Below are positions 8,834-16,396 of a stretch of 64,000 nucleotides of DNA, piece by piece. The stretch lies in assembly GCF_025499425.1 (NCBI RefSeq), contig NZ_JAIMCB010000008.1:124001-188000 (forward strand), written 5' to 3'. Position 1 is the first letter of the stretch, and the number at the start of each line of letters is the position of its first letter. A model generated the notes under the pieces. It did not search any database. It was given only the letters and a program-made list of their open reading frames with translations, and had not been told where the DNA came from. The translations under genes and the position numbers were made by a program. Source of the stretch: Acidiferrimicrobium sp. IK. GTDB taxonomy: Bacteria; Actinomycetota; Acidimicrobiia; Acidimicrobiales; Palsa-688.

Positions 8834-10045
8834 TCAGAAGTCCCCCGGCTGGTAGGTCTGCTGGTTGTACTGGGCGGCAACGGGGTTCCACTCGTTGACA
8901 AAGGTGGTTTTGTCTGCGGTGGCTTGCGTCGAGGCCGCCAGGCCGTTCTGGTAGCTGCTGTCGACCGTCGGGTCGGTCCCGCACTGCGCTGATCCTGCGG
9001 CGATATCGGCCATCCACGCCGAGAAGTCTTGGTCGGCTTGCACCGAGTCGTTCATGGCCTGCTGCAAGTCGCTGACCATCTGCGCGCCGCCCGGTAGCTG
9101 CGATGCGTCGAGGGAGCCCAGGTCCTGCAGGACGCTCTGGCGGGTTGCGATGATGCTCGCCAGCGACGCCTGGCCAGCCGACGGCGACTCGTTGCAGGAC
9201 TGGACGCCGTTGATGGCGGCTTGCACCCCTGATCTCACCTGGGCACTCCTCGACAGGTCGGCCGCGACGGACGACACCACCTGGCCGGCCGGAGGTGACG
9301 GGCTGGTGGTCGTTGTCGTCGAGTCGGCGGTGCCGATCGCCGGGTCGCCCCCGCTGGGCGTCGAGGTGCCAGCTGTCGGTGAGCTGTAGGCGCCTACCCC
9401 GGCCGGGACTTGGACGGAGTAGCTGTTGGCACTATGGGCGGCGACGACGAAAAGAGCGACCAACAACCCGACATAGAGGGCCGTCGTCGCAGCTAAGATC
9501 CCCCCGAAAGCCCACCAGTACCGCCCCGTCGGGTAGCCGCGCTCGTGAGCCATCCGGGAATGGCGGATTGCGGGAATCAGGCCGAACAGCCCGAAGAAGA
9601 ACGTGATCAGAACCGTCGGCGTCAGTGACGGGCGTGAGTTGGGACTCGGCGAGAGGCCCGCTGGCGGACTGACCGCTGCTGCGAAAGGTGGCGTCGTCGG
9701 AAGTGCCGGCGGGAAAGGCGATGCCGGCGAGGGGGGCGGTGCCGGCGGGAGAAGCGGTGCCGGCGGCTCCCCGGGAGGTGCGAAGCGACGGAAGGCCGGC
9801 GACACCGTCGTCGGGAAGTCGTCCACTTCCGGTTCCATGCCTCCTACAGGCGACCACACAGCGCCGACCGGGGGCGTTGGCTGCCCGGCCGGGGACCGCC
9901 CGGTGGGCGTCCCGCAGGTGGTGCAGAAGGCTTCGCTGACGCTGAGGCGGTGACCGTTCACGCACGCCGCAGCCAGAGGCCCGCCGCAGGTGGTGCAAAA
10001 GCGGGCGTTGCTGTCGGTGGTGTGCCCGGACTCACAGACCTGCAT
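8834..10045 (-). CDS. Double zinc-ribbon membrane protein with extracellular helical domain
   Basis: 403 aa, paralogue of the protein at 4446-5423. Shared features are the ribbons (CESGHTTDSNARFCTTC, CVNGHRLSVSEAFCTTC), the membrane block (FFGLFGLIPAIRHSRMAHERGY, then YWWAFGGI...) and the order of parts. The C-terminal half is different: about 180 residues outside the membrane, mostly helical, with two cysteines (GVQSCNES, SAQCGTD). ATG 10045 overlaps the upstream gene by 14 nt. Its place in the type VII-like chain suggests an envelope component or sensor, but nothing in the sequence fixes a function. Confidence 0.75.
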   Translation of the reverse strand: MQVCESGHTTDSNARFCTTCGGPLAAACVNGHRLSVSEAFCTTCGTPTGRSPAGQPTPPVGAVWSPVGGMEPEVDDFPTTVSPAFRRFAPPGEPPAPLLPPAPPPSPASPFPPALPTTPPFAAAVSPPAGLSPSPNSRPSLTPTVLITFFFGLFGLIPAIRHSRMAHERGYPTGRYWWAFGGILAATTALYVGLLVALFVVAAHSANSYSVQVPAGVGAYSSPTAGTSTPSGGDPAIGTADSTTTTTSPSPPAGQVVSSVAADLSRSAQVRSGVQAAINGVQSCNESPSAGQASLASIIATRQSVLQDLGSLDASQLPGGAQMVSDLQQAMNDSVQADQDFSAWMADIAAGSAQCGTDPTVDSSYQNGLAASTQATADKTTFVNEWNPVAAQYNQQTYQPGDF

Positions 10046-10565
10046 CGCTGCTACTTCCCGGCGCCATGAGGACTCGTGCGGTGGCGGCGATACGGGTGAA
10101 CCCCGCAACCAACAGGTCAGCCAGTGCCACGCTCGGCGAGGAGAAGTTGAGCAACACCACACTCACCCCGTCAATGCTCCAAACCGGAAAGGTCTGGACG
10201 AGAACTGAGATCTCTCGCTCGGAGACGAGAGGGACGCGAGGCACGACCCGGGGCGCGTACACCTCGTCGCCAGCGGGCAGTACGGCATTAGCGTCGACCA
10301 TAACGGCCACCAACGCTGCCCTCATCGTGGCGAGCAGGCCGCCTGCGTCGTCGGTGAGAGGCACCGAGAGCACCGCTACGAGGTCAGGATCGAAGGACTC
10401 CACTGAAAGAAGTCGGTCGACCTGCTCTCGGGCTGCACCGACCGTCTCCCGTTCGACTTCCCGCAGCGCCGGTTCGATACCTCGGAGATCGAGGACAGCC
10501 CATCCCTCCGGGAGGGTGATCTCCAAGCGGAGCGGCTGGTACGCCGCAGTTGTTCCCGTCGTCAC
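10032..10565 (-). CDS. Unknown 177-aa protein in the WXG100 cluster
   Basis: I do not recognise the family. It is soluble, with alternating strand and helix character (LRLEITLPEGWAVLDLRG ... VLVQTFPVWSIDGVSVVLLNFSSPSVALADLL) and no signal peptide. GTG 10565 follows the WXG-domain gene after 2 nt. Position directly behind two WXG-type genes makes a chaperone or immunity-like partner for their products possible; this is inference only. Confidence 0.65.
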   Translation of the reverse strand: MTTGTTAAYQPLRLEITLPEGWAVLDLRGIEPALREVERETVGAAREQVDRLLSVESFDPDLVAVLSVPLTDDAGGLLATMRAALVAVMVDANAVLPAGDEVYAPRVVPRVPLVSEREISVLVQTFPVWSIDGVSVVLLNFSSPSVALADLLVAGFTRIAATARVLMAPGSSSDAGL

Positions 10566-10567
10566 GA

Positions 10568-11587
10568 TCAGTCCCCCGTGACGTTGTTGATCGCGGCTTG
10601 CAGGCCACCGGTGTTGTAGCTGTCGACCGCTGAGACTGCGTTCGAGAAACCTCCGATTTCTGACGAGATGGCCTGCCCGTCCGGTGAAGATCCCCCCGCG
10701 ACTCCCGCCAACACGCCAACACCTCCACCGATTGCGTCGACATAGTCGTGGTGGGCGAGGTCCACCACCACTTGGTGGCCGCCGGTCACGAAGTCACCGA
10801 CCTTCCCGGTCAGGTCCAGAGCATTGCCGGCCAGCACAACGCTGGCGTCCGAAACGTCGGGCAGGGCGGCATGGATCGCATCGCCGACCACCCCCGTGTC
10901 AGTGACATTTGCAACGACACTGATGCCGTCTTCGGCCAACGTCCATCCGCTGGGCTTCTTGGCACCGTCTGCCATCTCGAGCGCATCACCTTCGAGGACG
11001 GTTACCGACGAGGTAGCTGCTACTAGGAGCGCAATCGGTGCAGCAACTTCGCCGACGACCGGGATGACCGCCAGGATCGGCGCCGCGACTGCAGCGACGG
11101 TGCTCACCACGTGCATCACGTCGATGTAGTCCTTGAACGCCCGGCTGTTGACCACCTCGTGTTGGGCAACATTGACGTCGTGGATCGCATGGCCGGTGTC
11201 AGTGCTGACCGCCTTCCACATGCTGCCGAACCACGACCCACCCTTCTGCGGCCGGTTAGGGGTCACCGAAGCGCCAACCGCCGCAATTCCACCCGCGACC
11301 AGAGCGGTCAGGGCGTAAGACCCTCCGGCCGCCCCACTGGCCTCGCGCTGCTGGGTGGCGTTCGCTGCGAGCGTCCTGGCCGCAGCGCGAAGCGCTCCGG
11401 CGGTCGCCGCCAGCCAGGGTGAGTACTGGCTGTCCCACGCCCGCCGGAACTCGTCGGCGCGCTGCCCCTGCCAAGGCGCAGTGTGCACGTGGCTATTGAG
11501 CGCGCCGCGGAGCGTGTCTAGGCGGGTAGCACTCGAGATGGACTCGAGAGCGAGCTGGTCCAACCCATCGGCGTCTGCTCCTAGCAT
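10568..11587 (-). CDS. WXG-domain protein with central membrane segment, candidate type VII substrate
   Basis: 339 aa. The first 100 residues form a helical hairpin typical of WXG100 proteins, with the turn at APWQGQRADEFRRAW and a second helix WLAATAGALRAAARTLAANA. Hydrophobic stretches follow (ALTALVAGGIAAVGASV and the long VAAVAAPILAVIPVVGEVAAPIALLVAATSS), then a Gly/Ala/Val-rich C-terminus. ATG 11587 was chosen because the WXG domain starts there; the frame stays open to 11749. N-terminal WXG plus a membrane-active middle resembles large type VII effectors, but no known toxin domain is seen. Confidence 0.7.
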   Translation of the reverse strand: MLGADADGLDQLALESISSATRLDTLRGALNSHVHTAPWQGQRADEFRRAWDSQYSPWLAATAGALRAAARTLAANATQQREASGAAGGSYALTALVAGGIAAVGASVTPNRPQKGGSWFGSMWKAVSTDTGHAIHDVNVAQHEVVNSRAFKDYIDVMHVVSTVAAVAAPILAVIPVVGEVAAPIALLVAATSSVTVLEGDALEMADGAKKPSGWTLAEDGISVVANVTDTGVVGDAIHAALPDVSDASVVLAGNALDLTGKVGDFVTGGHQVVVDLAHHDYVDAIGGGVGVLAGVAGGSSPDGQAISSEIGGFSNAVSAVDSYNTGGLQAAINNVTGD

Positions 11588-11637
11588 CGATCCCACATTC
11601 GACCCTTTCTCTCTGGGTTGGACCTGACCCCGCCGGC

Positions 11638-11904
11638 TCAGGAGTTGGACGCCTGCTCCTGCTGGCTCGCGTTCTGCTCGGCGGCTTGCGCCGCCTCTGT
11701 GAGGGCGTTCATCACCGCGTGGAGCTGCGACACGTGCTGGCCGTTCCACTCGCCGACGAAGCGCTCCCGGTCAGGCCCGACCCAATGGGCGTTTTGCAGC
11801 TGGGTGGTGAGCGACTGGGTGAGCTGCTGGATCTCGCTCGACGCATTGCGCATCTGGGCGGCGAGGCTGCGAACAGCGGAGGGATCGAGTCCGAGGAAAC
11901 TCAT
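11638..11904 (-). CDS. WXG100-family (ESAT-6-like) secreted protein
   Basis: 88 aa, the classic WXG100 size. Two helices flank HWVGPDRERFVGEW, where WVG is the WxG turn. Family members form helical hairpin dimers exported by EccC/EssC ATPases. It lies between the ATPase gene (130 bp upstream, on the same strand) and the longer WXG-domain gene 50 bp downstream, which would make a natural heterodimer partner. The C-terminus (EQNASQQEQASNS) lacks an obvious YxxxD/E export signal; the partner may supply it. Confidence 0.88.
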   Translation of the reverse strand: MSFLGLDPSAVRSLAAQMRNASSEIQQLTQSLTTQLQNAHWVGPDRERFVGEWNGQHVSQLHAVMNALTEAAQAAEQNASQQEQASNS

Positions 11905-12034
11905 CTGATTGGTGCTCCTTCATTGTTGGTTGGTTGATGGTGGTCGTTGATTGCTGATGTTGGTTGTTGACGGTAAAGGTTGGAAGGTTGGGTGACAACG
12001 GGGACCACTCCCCGCTGACCGCGGAGACGCCCGG

Positions 12035-15000
12035 CTACTCGGTGGTGACCACCTGGACGATCGCCGGCTGCGACCCGCGCGACACGAAAAGTCCCCGCCC
12101 GGACGGGAAGTCGCTCTTGCGGACCTTCGGGAAAGCTGCGCCGAGCAGCGCGCCGTCGAGCTGGGACGGCTGGAGGACGATGCCGGTGCGCCCGTTGCGG
12201 AGCATCGACAGCAGCGGGTAGGAGCCGTTCAGGACAGAGGTTTCCGCCTCGGCGACGACCAGGTGCCCGTCGGCGAGCACCAGCTTCAGCATCTCTTGCA
12301 TGGGGTAGTCGGCGGCACCTCCGACCAGGTCGGCCAGCCCCTCGATCACTACTGCGACGGGCACTGAAGAGTCGGCGATGGCCTTCGAGACGGCCGGGGC
12401 GATCTCCGCAGCCTGGTCCGGGCCGAGGGCGCAACACTCCCAGCCCCGGTCCCCGGCCAGCGACGCCCGCCGGCCTCCGAAGTACATGAGCCGGACGTCG
12501 GGACGCCACCGTCGCAGACTGGCGACGACGGTGGCCAGGGCGGTGCTGCGACCGCTGCCCCGCGGCCCGGCGATGAGGAGCGTGCCTTCCGGCTCGAACG
12601 CCACCGGTCCGAGGGTCTCGCCGGCAACGGCGAAGACCGGCTTGCCGCCCACGTCGCTCGGCGTATCGAGTATGTGAATACGTTCGGCGAGCACCCCGAC
12701 CGCCGGTGCTTTCGAGGCACCTGCCGCCTGCATCTCGGCCGCCATCTCGTGGATGGCCTGCGACTGCGCCATCACTTCGGGGCCGTCGGACAGCATCGCC
12801 ACCTGCAGCTCCGTCGACCCGATCAGGCCGCGCCCGGGAGGGGACGACTCGGTGAGCACGTCGGAAGGCACGCCGAGGATCCCGTAGTCCATGGGATCGG
12901 CAAGGCGGAGGACCAGGCGCCGCTGGATGTGGGAAGCCAGCGCAGAGGGCAGCGCCCCAGCGCGATCCGCCGATACCACGACGTGCACGCCCACCTGGCG
13001 GCCGTCGGCGGCGATTCGGATCAGCACCTCGAACCAGCGGGCGTACTCCCCCACCTCGTAGGCCTGCCGGAACGCCGCCATGCCGTCGAGTAGTAGGAGC
13101 AGCCTGGGCTCGGTCCGGTCGCCCGACTGGGCTCTGTAGTCGGTGATGGTCCCGGCCCGCACCTTTCCGTAGCGGGCCGAGCGCTCCTCGATGACGTCGC
13201 GGAGCATGCCGAGGAGGCGGGCCACTCGCTCATGGTCGGTGCCGGCGATGACGCTGCCCACATGTGGGAGCTCCTCAAGCATCTGCAGCCCGCGGGCACC
13301 GAAATCAAGCCCGTAGATCTGGCACGGACCGCCTCGATGGGTCAACCCGGCAGCTATCGCCAGTGTGCGCAGGAACGTGCTCTTACCGGAGTTGCCGGTG
13401 CCGAAGACGGCCAGGTTGCCGTCGGTGTCCGGGTGGAACGCAATGACCGGCTGGTCCTGGGAGGCGGGGTCGTCGGCGACGCCGTAGACCAGTTCGTCGT
13501 CCCGCCGGCGGGTCGGCAGGCGGGCAAGGTCGTAGTGGCCGGCGAGCTCTGGGAGCCACGGGACCCGCGGGCGCTCGACCTCTGCAATGCGGCTGGCCTC
13601 GTTGATGGTCACGACGAGGCGCTCCATGTCCGTCGGGCCCGAAGTGTCCGGCCTGACCGTCAGCTCAGGCGGCAGGGACCATTGCGTCGGGCTGTCGAAG
13701 CCGAGGGTCTCGACCTGCACCTCGGGTTGGGTCGGCGCCCCCGCCGAGCGGCCACCCACGTACGCCGCCTGGAACGGCACCAACGCCATCGGACCGGTCT
13801 TCGACACGGCCCGGCCCGGGCGCGACGGGTCGAAGGTCGCGGCCATTTTGGAGCCGATGACGTCCGAGCTGTCCTCCTCGTCGGCCACCCGCAGGGCCAC
13901 GCGGAGGTTGGTGTTGGCCCGGAGGTTGCCTTTGATGACGCCTGCCGGCCGCTGAGTGGCGAGGATCAGGTGCAGGCCGAGGGACCGGCCGCGCTGAGCG
14001 ACGTTGACCACCCCGTCGACGAAGTCCGGGACCTCCTGCACCAGCGCGGCGAACTCGTCGACGACGATGATCAGGCTCGGCGGCGCGTCGGTTTCGCCGC
14101 GCCGCTCGAGCTCGACGAGGTCCTTGGCCCCTTTGGCGTTGAGGATGGTCTCCCGGTAACGCAACTCGGCTGACAGCGATACGAGTGCGCGGCGCACCAG
14201 GTGGGGGCTCAGGTCGGTGACCAGGCCGACGGTGTGAGGAAGGTCGACGCATTCACTGAACGCTGAGCCTCCCTTGTAGTCGACGAGGAGGAAAGTGACC
14301 CGCTGCGGGCTGTGGGTGGCGGCCATCGACAGGATCCACGACTGGAGCAGCTCGCTCTTCCCCGACCCGGTGGTGCCCCCGACGAGGGCGTGGGGTCCGT
14401 GCACCCGCAGGTCGAGCGCGTGGGGGCCGGCGGCGGACTGCCCGACGACCGCCCGCAGGGTTCCCGGTCGGGGCTCCTCGGCGACGTGTGCCCGAGGGCC
14501 TCGCACGAGCGACGCGCTCTCGTTCCACCGCCCGATGACCGCCTCCGGTGCGTGGGCCAGATCGGCGGATGCGAGTGACAGCCAGGACACGCTCCGCGGA
14601 AGGTCGCTCTGCGTGTCCTCACCGGCTGCGGCGTCGACCAGGGGAGACATGCGGCGGGCCACCTCTTCGGCCTCGGCTCCGTCGAGGGTGTCGAGCGCGA
14701 GGGGCGTCACCTCCGCGGCCTGGACGACAAAGCCGGCAGCCGCCGCTCCCTTGGAGCTCAACGCCTCGACGAATGTCCGGCACACTGCCGGCAGGCGGGA
14801 CAGGTCGGCGGCGAGCCACACGACGTGGATGCCGCCAGCGCTACCCGCCTCCGCTAGAGCGACAGCGCGCGCCCGGTCGATCGGTGCGTCGTCCTCGACG
14901 AGCAGCAGCGTGTGAGCGGCGGCTCCTGGCCTGGAAGCGGCCTCGCCATCTCCAGGGGCGCAACGTTCGAGCAGTTCCGAGATCAGTGCCGCACATCCCG

Positions 15001-16396
15001 CCTCGGTCGTGACGAGGGAGGGGCCGTCGACGGGAGCCCGCCCCGAAAAGCAGTGCGGCAACCATTTCACCCACTCCCAATCCGCCACAGTGGACGCCGA
15101 GGCACAGACGGCGATGGATAGGTCTGCCGGCGAGTGGAGCGCGCCAGCCTGGACGAGAAGCGACCGAGCAACGCCGGCGACCTCATGCCGTGGGCCGGCG
15201 ACACCGATGGCCCCGCCACTGGCGAGGTCACCAACGACGGGCACCCCGTCCACGGTGGCGAAGGGAGCGACGGCCTCGCGTAACTCCTTCCAGAGGGCTC
15301 GGTTGTTCTGGCGCCCCTGGGGCAGCTCCACCTTGGAGCGCGACGGGAGGCGACCGAGGCCGAGCCGCAGTTCCAGGTAGCCGGGCAGATCGGGATGGCG
15401 CGACCAGAGCAGTGACGAGCGGTGCTCGCCGGCAGTGACGCAGGCGGCGACCGACGGTGTCTCCTCCAGCCTCATGGCGACCTCGACGGCGGCTGCTGCG
15501 GTCGCCTCGGCGGTCAGGTCGGCGATATCGGAGCGGAACAACTCGACCAGCTCTCGGTAGGAGCGCCGACCACTGTTGCGGCCCTCCACGAAGTTGGCGA
15601 TGAGAAGCAGCGGGCTGAGCGCCACGAACGCCAGTGACGCCACCGCATGGGTCGACAGGTAGATGACCAGACCCAAGATGAGCGGCGCGAAAAGGGGGAG
15701 GAGGGGGAAGCGCTGCCCTCTCGGCATGTCGGGCGGCTCCGGCCCGACGAGCTCGACACCGTCGAAGCGAGGGCTGACCCGGGGCGGCCGGTTGAACGCG
15801 ATGGTGTTGGCCTCGGCCGGACGGCCGCCCGCGACGACCTCGACGGACAACGTGGTGTCCCCGACGGTGAGGGCGGTACCGGGTCGGAGGACCAGGCGGT
15901 CAACGGGCGACCCGGCCGCGACCAGACCGTTGGCCGATCCGAGATCGACCACCTCGGCGACGTCGGTGACGTGGAGCTTGGCGTGCTGGCGGGAGACCAG
16001 CGGATCGGTCAGCTGGACCTCGCATCCCCGCTCCCGGCCGATGATGCTGGTACCAGCCGGCACCGCGAACTCCCGCCCGATGTCGGGTCCTCCGACCACC
16101 CGGACGATCGCCGCTTCCCGCATCCGCTGAGACTTTGAGTCGTCCTCGGCGCGCGTCACCCGGACCACCGCACCCGAGCGAAGCCCGCTGTCGCTCACGG
16201 GCAGCGACCCCGGCAGCAGCGTGCGCCCTAGCCCCACCGCAAGGGTGTACGGGCCGCCCGGTGCGGCGCGCCCGGAAGGATCGGAGGAGGCGAGGTACTG
16301 CGCCAACGCGCCGACGGTGCTCTTCGGCTCGACGGTGACCATCAGGTCCACCGGCCTAGAGTCCCCAGCCCGCTCGAGGGTCAGCTTGAGTTTCAT
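12035..16396 (-). CDS. FHA-domain type VII secretion ATPase (EccC/EssC-like, three FtsK/SpoIIIE domains)
   Basis: 1453 aa. Residues 1-82 look like a ubiquitin/YukD-type fold; an FHA domain spans about 115-185 (IIGRERGCEVQL, VSRQHAK, DLGSANGL); two membrane helices lie at about 232-270. Three ATPase domains follow: Walker A GGTTGSGKS at 673-681 with Walker B IIVVDEF near 777; GTGNSGKST at 999-1007 with LLLLLDG near 1100; GPRGSGRST at 1277-1285, where Lys is replaced by Arg. ATG 16396 overlaps the TgpA-like stop (ATGA). The N-terminal FHA resembles EssC of Firmicutes more than mycobacterial EccC. It would energise WXG100 export at the inner membrane. Confidence 0.92.
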   Translation of the reverse strand: MKLKLTLERAGDSRPVDLMVTVEPKSTVGALAQYLASSDPSGRAAPGGPYTLAVGLGRTLLPGSLPVSDSGLRSGAVVRVTRAEDDSKSQRMREAAIVRVVGGPDIGREFAVPAGTSIIGRERGCEVQLTDPLVSRQHAKLHVTDVAEVVDLGSANGLVAAGSPVDRLVLRPGTALTVGDTTLSVEVVAGGRPAEANTIAFNRPPRVSPRFDGVELVGPEPPDMPRGQRFPLLPLFAPLILGLVIYLSTHAVASLAFVALSPLLLIANFVEGRNSGRRSYRELVELFRSDIADLTAEATAAAAVEVAMRLEETPSVAACVTAGEHRSSLLWSRHPDLPGYLELRLGLGRLPSRSKVELPQGRQNNRALWKELREAVAPFATVDGVPVVGDLASGGAIGVAGPRHEVAGVARSLLVQAGALHSPADLSIAVCASASTVADWEWVKWLPHCFSGRAPVDGPSLVTTEAGCAALISELLERCAPGDGEAASRPGAAAHTLLLVEDDAPIDRARAVALAEAGSAGGIHVVWLAADLSRLPAVCRTFVEALSSKGAAAAGFVVQAAEVTPLALDTLDGAEAEEVARRMSPLVDAAAGEDTQSDLPRSVSWLSLASADLAHAPEAVIGRWNESASLVRGPRAHVAEEPRPGTLRAVVGQSAAGPHALDLRVHGPHALVGGTTGSGKSELLQSWILSMAATHSPQRVTFLLVDYKGGSAFSECVDLPHTVGLVTDLSPHLVRRALVSLSAELRYRETILNAKGAKDLVELERRGETDAPPSLIIVVDEFAALVQEVPDFVDGVVNVAQRGRSLGLHLILATQRPAGVIKGNLRANTNLRVALRVADEEDSSDVIGSKMAATFDPSRPGRAVSKTGPMALVPFQAAYVGGRSAGAPTQPEVQVETLGFDSPTQWSLPPELTVRPDTSGPTDMERLVVTINEASRIAEVERPRVPWLPELAGHYDLARLPTRRRDDELVYGVADDPASQDQPVIAFHPDTDGNLAVFGTGNSGKSTFLRTLAIAAGLTHRGGPCQIYGLDFGARGLQMLEELPHVGSVIAGTDHERVARLLGMLRDVIEERSARYGKVRAGTITDYRAQSGDRTEPRLLLLLDGMAAFRQAYEVGEYARWFEVLIRIAADGRQVGVHVVVSADRAGALPSALASHIQRRLVLRLADPMDYGILGVPSDVLTESSPPGRGLIGSTELQVAMLSDGPEVMAQSQAIHEMAAEMQAAGASKAPAVGVLAERIHILDTPSDVGGKPVFAVAGETLGPVAFEPEGTLLIAGPRGSGRSTALATVVASLRRWRPDVRLMYFGGRRASLAGDRGWECCALGPDQAAEIAPAVSKAIADSSVPVAVVIEGLADLVGGAADYPMQEMLKLVLADGHLVVAEAETSVLNGSYPLLSMLRNGRTGIVLQPSQLDGALLGAAFPKVRKSDFPSGRGLFVSRGSQPAIVQVVTTE

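Noticed and set aside
11905..12034. GTTGGTT/GTTGATG-rich stretch as a microsatellite or CRISPR-like array
   Set aside because: The units are short and irregular with no spacer structure; it is low-complexity leader sequence of the WXG100 gene.
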